From contig JBFMHD010000031.1 in assembly GCA_040752395.1 (NCBI GenBank), forward strand, positions 1 to 17,190: 17,190 nucleotides of DNA, in the 5' to 3' direction. Below the pieces are notes generated by a model, which worked only from the letters and a program-made list of their open reading frames with translations, did not search any database and was not told where the DNA came from. The position numbers and the translations under genes were made by a program. This document shows, piece after piece, positions 16,201 through 17,190 of this stretch. This DNA comes from JBFMHD01 sp040752395 [NCBI: Candidatus Hydrogenedentota bacterium] (GTDB lineage Bacteria; JBFMHD01). Within the stretch, counting starts at the first letter, position 1. Every line of letters starts with the position of its first letter.

Positions 16201-17021
16201 ATCCACGGGATTGGCCTGATGAGATGGGTGATACTACAACAGAGGGTATAAGGTCAAGGGTTAAATGTTATACTACTATAAGTAATACCTTAGAGTTAGC
16301 AGTTCCGAATCGTCAGAGCTCAATTGACCAGTTAAACATAGCAAATGGACTTCTGAATAATGAGATAGACCAGCTCGAGATAATATTTGTAGATTCGTCG
16401 TATTATGATACCTGGATTAGAGCAGCTCAGTTTGTGTATGCTAATGAAATAAGAAAAATAGAGTTACGCAGTGGCCAGACACAATTTACTGCGGGTAATG
16501 TAGAATTTAATATTTCTTATCAGGATCAAGATCTGGATGGTATTGTAGATGGAACGACTTTAAGAGAGGATGATTTAAAAATTTATCGGCTAAGTAATAC
16601 TGATAGCAAATGGTATGAGATATCAAGTCAGGTAGATAAAACTAATAAACGAGTGAATGGGTTAACAAGTCAGTTTAGTGTGTTTGCAGTTGGTGCTATA
16701 CCTGTAGCGAGTAATCTTGCTAATGTTATAGTATATCCGAATCCATTCAGGCCGAATGATGGGAACTGGCAGACAGGGGTTGATTATAATGGTTCTGCGG
16801 GCAGCGGGATATATATAACAAACCTTATGGCAAGTACTGAGGTTGAGGTTTATAATGTATCGGGCCAGAAAGTCTACGATTTTGTTACCTCTGCGAATAC
16901 CGGAACAGTGCAGTGGGATGCAAAGGATAAGAACGGTCGGTATCTGCCAAGCGGTGTGTATATAATGTTATTAAAGAAAGGCGGAGATAGAAAGATAGTT
17001 AAGTTTGCGATAATTAGATGA
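10221..17021 (+). CDS. Giant surface protein: six-bladed NHL propeller, 12 Ig/FN3-like modules, T9SS-type sorting domain
   Basis: The product has 2266 residues. The signal peptide ends near residue 29 (core FILATLLIYFFILSQASYG). Residues 34-311 hold six NHL repeats (pattern KWGSxGxGxGQFxxPxGVxVD, YVYVxD, RIQKF), enough for a complete six-bladed beta-propeller. An FN3 domain spans about 320-415. Twelve modules of about 92-102 residues start near 418, 516, 615, 716, 815, 912, 1005, 1107, 1206, 1303, 1396 and 1498, with signature EVSLISPADG, YILEIDDTxSFxSINY, GTYYWRVRV and a closing VIVIDT. Modules 8-11 largely copy 4-7 through a 1173-bp tandem duplication. Two more Ig-like domains (1596-1775), an FN3 (1777-1873), a mixed region, and a module with the loop D2102-x-D2104-x-D2106-G-x-x-D2110 follow. 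The sorting domain is 2172-2266 (YPNPFRP, VEVYNVSGQKVY, WDAKDKNGRYLPSGVYIMLL). Modules often carry one or two Cys (SCSPS, DGxCTN). Role inferred: long extracellular stalk presenting a propeller for binding; no enzyme motif is visible. Confidence 0.85.
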   Translation: MVFVFSMVKRFILATLLIYFFILSQASYGDTYIFVRKWGSSGTGDGQFDRPSGIGMDKYGHVYISEYSNSHRCQKFTKNGNFILKWGSLGAGNGQFNYASGVVVDSAGYIHVVDRVNERVQKFTQDGSFVTIWGSGNLDLLFDHYAGIAIDSSSNIYVCRTDGSSISSVRKFNSSGGYILDIGSRGTAFGKFQDPHGVAVDDTGYVYVSDRKSGGSIRLQKFTVGGSTIMAIDTGGLNDPTGVAVDKYGYVYVCDKDNHRIKKYDSNGNIITVWGSNGAADGQFSSPEGIFVDSFGFVYVCDGGNSRIQVFALTDADSIPCSAPGSVIVSNPGYGGQLNLSWSNPPQPDFSYVMIYRSTASLSLGSLIYSNVTETSKIDTGLTNGETYYYTFFAVDTNGNWSIDTTQYSGTPYDTITPTEVTLLTPADGTPTSTVRPVFTYTNSLDSSNIEYILEIDDTYSFSSINYTGTSLTLSCSPSVDILNGTYYWRVRVKDIYNNSNQGIDSRMIVIDTAAPNEVSLISPVDGTCTNVVKPVFYYTASGDTSGIKWYILEIDDTSTFSSINYSGTSVSTSCSPSADMVNGTYYWRVRVLDILDQSNAGIDTNVIVIDTAGPNEVSLISPADGSSTNVVRPVFYYTASGDTSGIKWYILEIDDTYSFTSINYSGTSTTTSCSPTADMADNTYYWRVRVLDILDQSNVGIDTRVIRIVAETVPPTEVSLISPVDGACTNVVQPVFWYSASSDSSGIKWYILEIDDTSSFSSINYSGTSVSTSCSPSAEMVNGTYYWRVRVIDVWDISNTGIDSRVIVIDTAGPNEVSLISPADGSSTNVVKPVFYYTASGDTSGIKWYILEIDDTSSFASINYSGTSVSTSCSPSADMVNGTYYWRVRVLDILDQSNAGIDTRVIIIDTYISVSLVSPEDTYYTNDTTPRFVWSGSSVDTYTLEVDNDISFTSINYTVTTGDTEASADVLGEDTYYWRVIGFDKGGNWETTVARVIVIDTGLPAEVSLIAPENNTETNEQRPRLVWGSSSDSRSGVWYYQIELDNSSNFLSIEYSDTSDSCEWESDVDIAGDTYYWRVRVYDVAGNSNSGIDSRVIKIVADTLAPDEVSLISPADGSSTNVVQPVFWYSASSDSSGIKWYILEIDDTSSFASINYSGTSVSTSCSPSAEMVNGTYYWRVRVIDVWDISNTGIDSRVIVIDTAGPNEVSLISPADGSSTNVVKPVFYYTASGDTSGIKWYILEIDDTSSFASINYSGTSVSTSCSPSADMVNGTYYWRVRVLDILDQSNAGIDTRVIIIDTYISVSLVSPEDTYYTNDTTPRFVWSGSSVDTYTLEVDNDISFTSINYTVTTGDTEASADVLGEDTYYWRVIGFDKGGNWETTVARVIVIDTGLPAEVSLIAPENNTETNEQRPRLVWGSSSDSRSGVWYYQIELDNSSNFLSIEYSDTSDSCEWESDVDIAGDTYYWRVRVYDVAGNSNSGIDSRVIKIVADTLAPDEVSLISPADGSSTNVVQPVFWYSASSDSSGIKWYILEIDDTSSFASINYSGTSVSTSCSPSAEMVNGTYYWRVRVLDIWDQSNLGLDSNVLIIDTVPPVVYLNSIVINNDALVTNAETVTLSLLYDNSSIEMQISDTETFAGASFEPVSLTDTYVLTSIEGTKALWVRFKDAAGNISNSDSDTIVLDKTPPAGSVILDNGAAITTSQVVIASITVTETYQMIVSTDGVFDNEEWESKSDTKVINYGDTDGVKWVYVRFRDLAGNASDTCSDSITLAVPPLPVVNLSGTLLDGAKVRLDWLKSASNDVVKYYIYSDSTQGIINWSIPIDTVSAPTVTWTSDTLLADTYYLLGVRAVDNNGYTDEEYNAVRVMPRTSIDTNKPQTAIKKAKVYSGIYANIIAEVVVSSVNNISKVLFQYSVDTGATWVDMLQYNATNYPNPVFNCFDLAKYNTLWDISGLAQGEYLIRAVAYNLNNVPDTYAPGIWVEIGGDNSSSNPRDWPDEMGDTTTEGIRSRVKCYTTISNTLELAVPNRQSSIDQLNIANGLLNNEIDQLEIIFVDSSYYDTWIRAAQFVYANEIRKIELRSGQTQFTAGNVEFNISYQDQDLDGIVDGTTLREDDLKIYRLSNTDSKWYEISSQVDKTNKRVNGLTSQFSVFAVGAIPVASNLANVIVYPNPFRPNDGNWQTGVDYNGSAGSGIYITNLMASTEVEVYNVSGQKVYDFVTSANTGTVQWDAKDKNGRYLPSGVYIMLLKKGGDRKIVKFAIIR
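12510..13681 (+). repeat. 1173-bp tandem duplication, copy 1
   Basis: Comparing the sequence with itself at an offset of 1173 bases, I see no difference from 12510 to 13681 (1172 bases). This covers the second half of module 4, modules 5-7 and the first half of module 8. 1173 is 391 codons, so the frame is kept. Homology continues upstream to 12407 with five differences (12488, 12503, 12504, 12505, 12509). Confidence 0.9.
13683..14854 (+). repeat. 1173-bp tandem duplication, copy 2
   Basis: This is the second copy of 12510-13681. The first difference downstream is at 14855 (A, against G at 13682). Similarity then continues to about 14942 before module 12 diverges. Lack of synonymous change implies very recent duplication, probably by unequal recombination between modules 4 and 8, or gene conversion. 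Confidence 0.9.
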
Positions 17022-17190
17022 GAGAGATTCAAAAATTGAAAGATTTACAAATTCAAGCGTGCCAAGATAAGCTCTTTGAAATCTAACTGAGTGCAAGGTG
17101 TCAGTAATCGTAAAAGTCTGTAAACGATTTAGTTTGAGGTGCAACTTATGGAGTAATCTGTAAAGTTGAAGCCACGTGACAAAGCACGTA
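17022..17190. other. Non-coding 3' flank with weak hairpins
   Basis: No reading frame or recognisable RNA is seen in these 169 bases. AGATTTACAAA (17041-17051) can pair with TTTGAAATCT (17075-17084) with one bulge and a 23-base loop. AATCGT (17106-17111) pairs with ACGATT (17124-17129). Neither is followed by a T run, so terminator function is only possible. The stretch at 17025-17047 echoes the AATCTTT ladder at 8639-8661 in inverted orientation. Confidence 0.4.

Noticed and set aside
17022-17190. Structured RNA or riboswitch after the last gene
   Set aside because: Only weak 6-10 bp pairings with no recognisable conserved motif are visible.

Overview
The window is AT-rich DNA from an uncultivated-type Gram-negative bacterium. 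Two giant proteins end in a C-terminal domain of the type-A T9SS / FlgD-like sorting kind, and between them lies a PorV/UPF0164-like outer-membrane barrel. The short purine-rich spacers built on GAAGCAAGA resemble those I associate with candidate-phylum genomes. This suggests a Fibrobacteres-Chlorobi-Bacteroidetes-related or candidate-phylum lineage (for example WOR-3, Omnitrophica or similar). That placement is inference; no rRNA or tRNA gene is present to settle it. The standard genetic code fits, and TAA, TAG and TGA are all used as stops. All genes are on the + strand.

Layout. Positions 1-128 are the last 41 codons of an unrecognised gene. Positions 129-429 are a structured spacer with three stacked inverted repeats (139-161, 164-183, 202-230) and a duplicated ~65-70 bp unit (284-346 and 349-419), ending in a strong Shine-Dalgarno. 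430-1554 encodes a secreted protein with two fibronectin-like domains and a discoidin (F5/8 type C) domain. 1573-8598 encodes a 2341-residue surface protein with 16 immunoglobulin-like modules and a sorting domain. 8731-10107 encodes a PorV-like barrel fused to a CsgG/LpoB-like domain. 10221-17021 encodes a 2266-residue protein with a six-bladed NHL propeller, 12 similar Ig/FN3-like modules and a sorting domain. 17022-17190 is non-coding.

How the genes may work together. The discoidin gene and the first giant gene are 18 bp apart and probably co-transcribed. The later spacers are about 105-130 bp and carry no convincing terminator, so one surface-protein operon is plausible. Inferred model: the giant proteins are exported through the Sec system, recognised by their C-terminal sorting domains, and carried or anchored at the outer membrane with help from the PorV-like protein. 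The discoidin, Ig and NHL domains would bind carbohydrate or protein ligands outside the cell. No T9SS motor, translocon or sortase gene (PorK/L/M/N, SprA/Sov, PorU) is in the window.

Most notable signals: a 1173-bp in-frame tandem duplication in the last gene with no difference seen over 1172 bp; an older five-domain duplication in the first giant gene; the barrel-plus-CsgG-like fusion between two sorting-domain proteins; and a purine-rich element recurring in the spacers.
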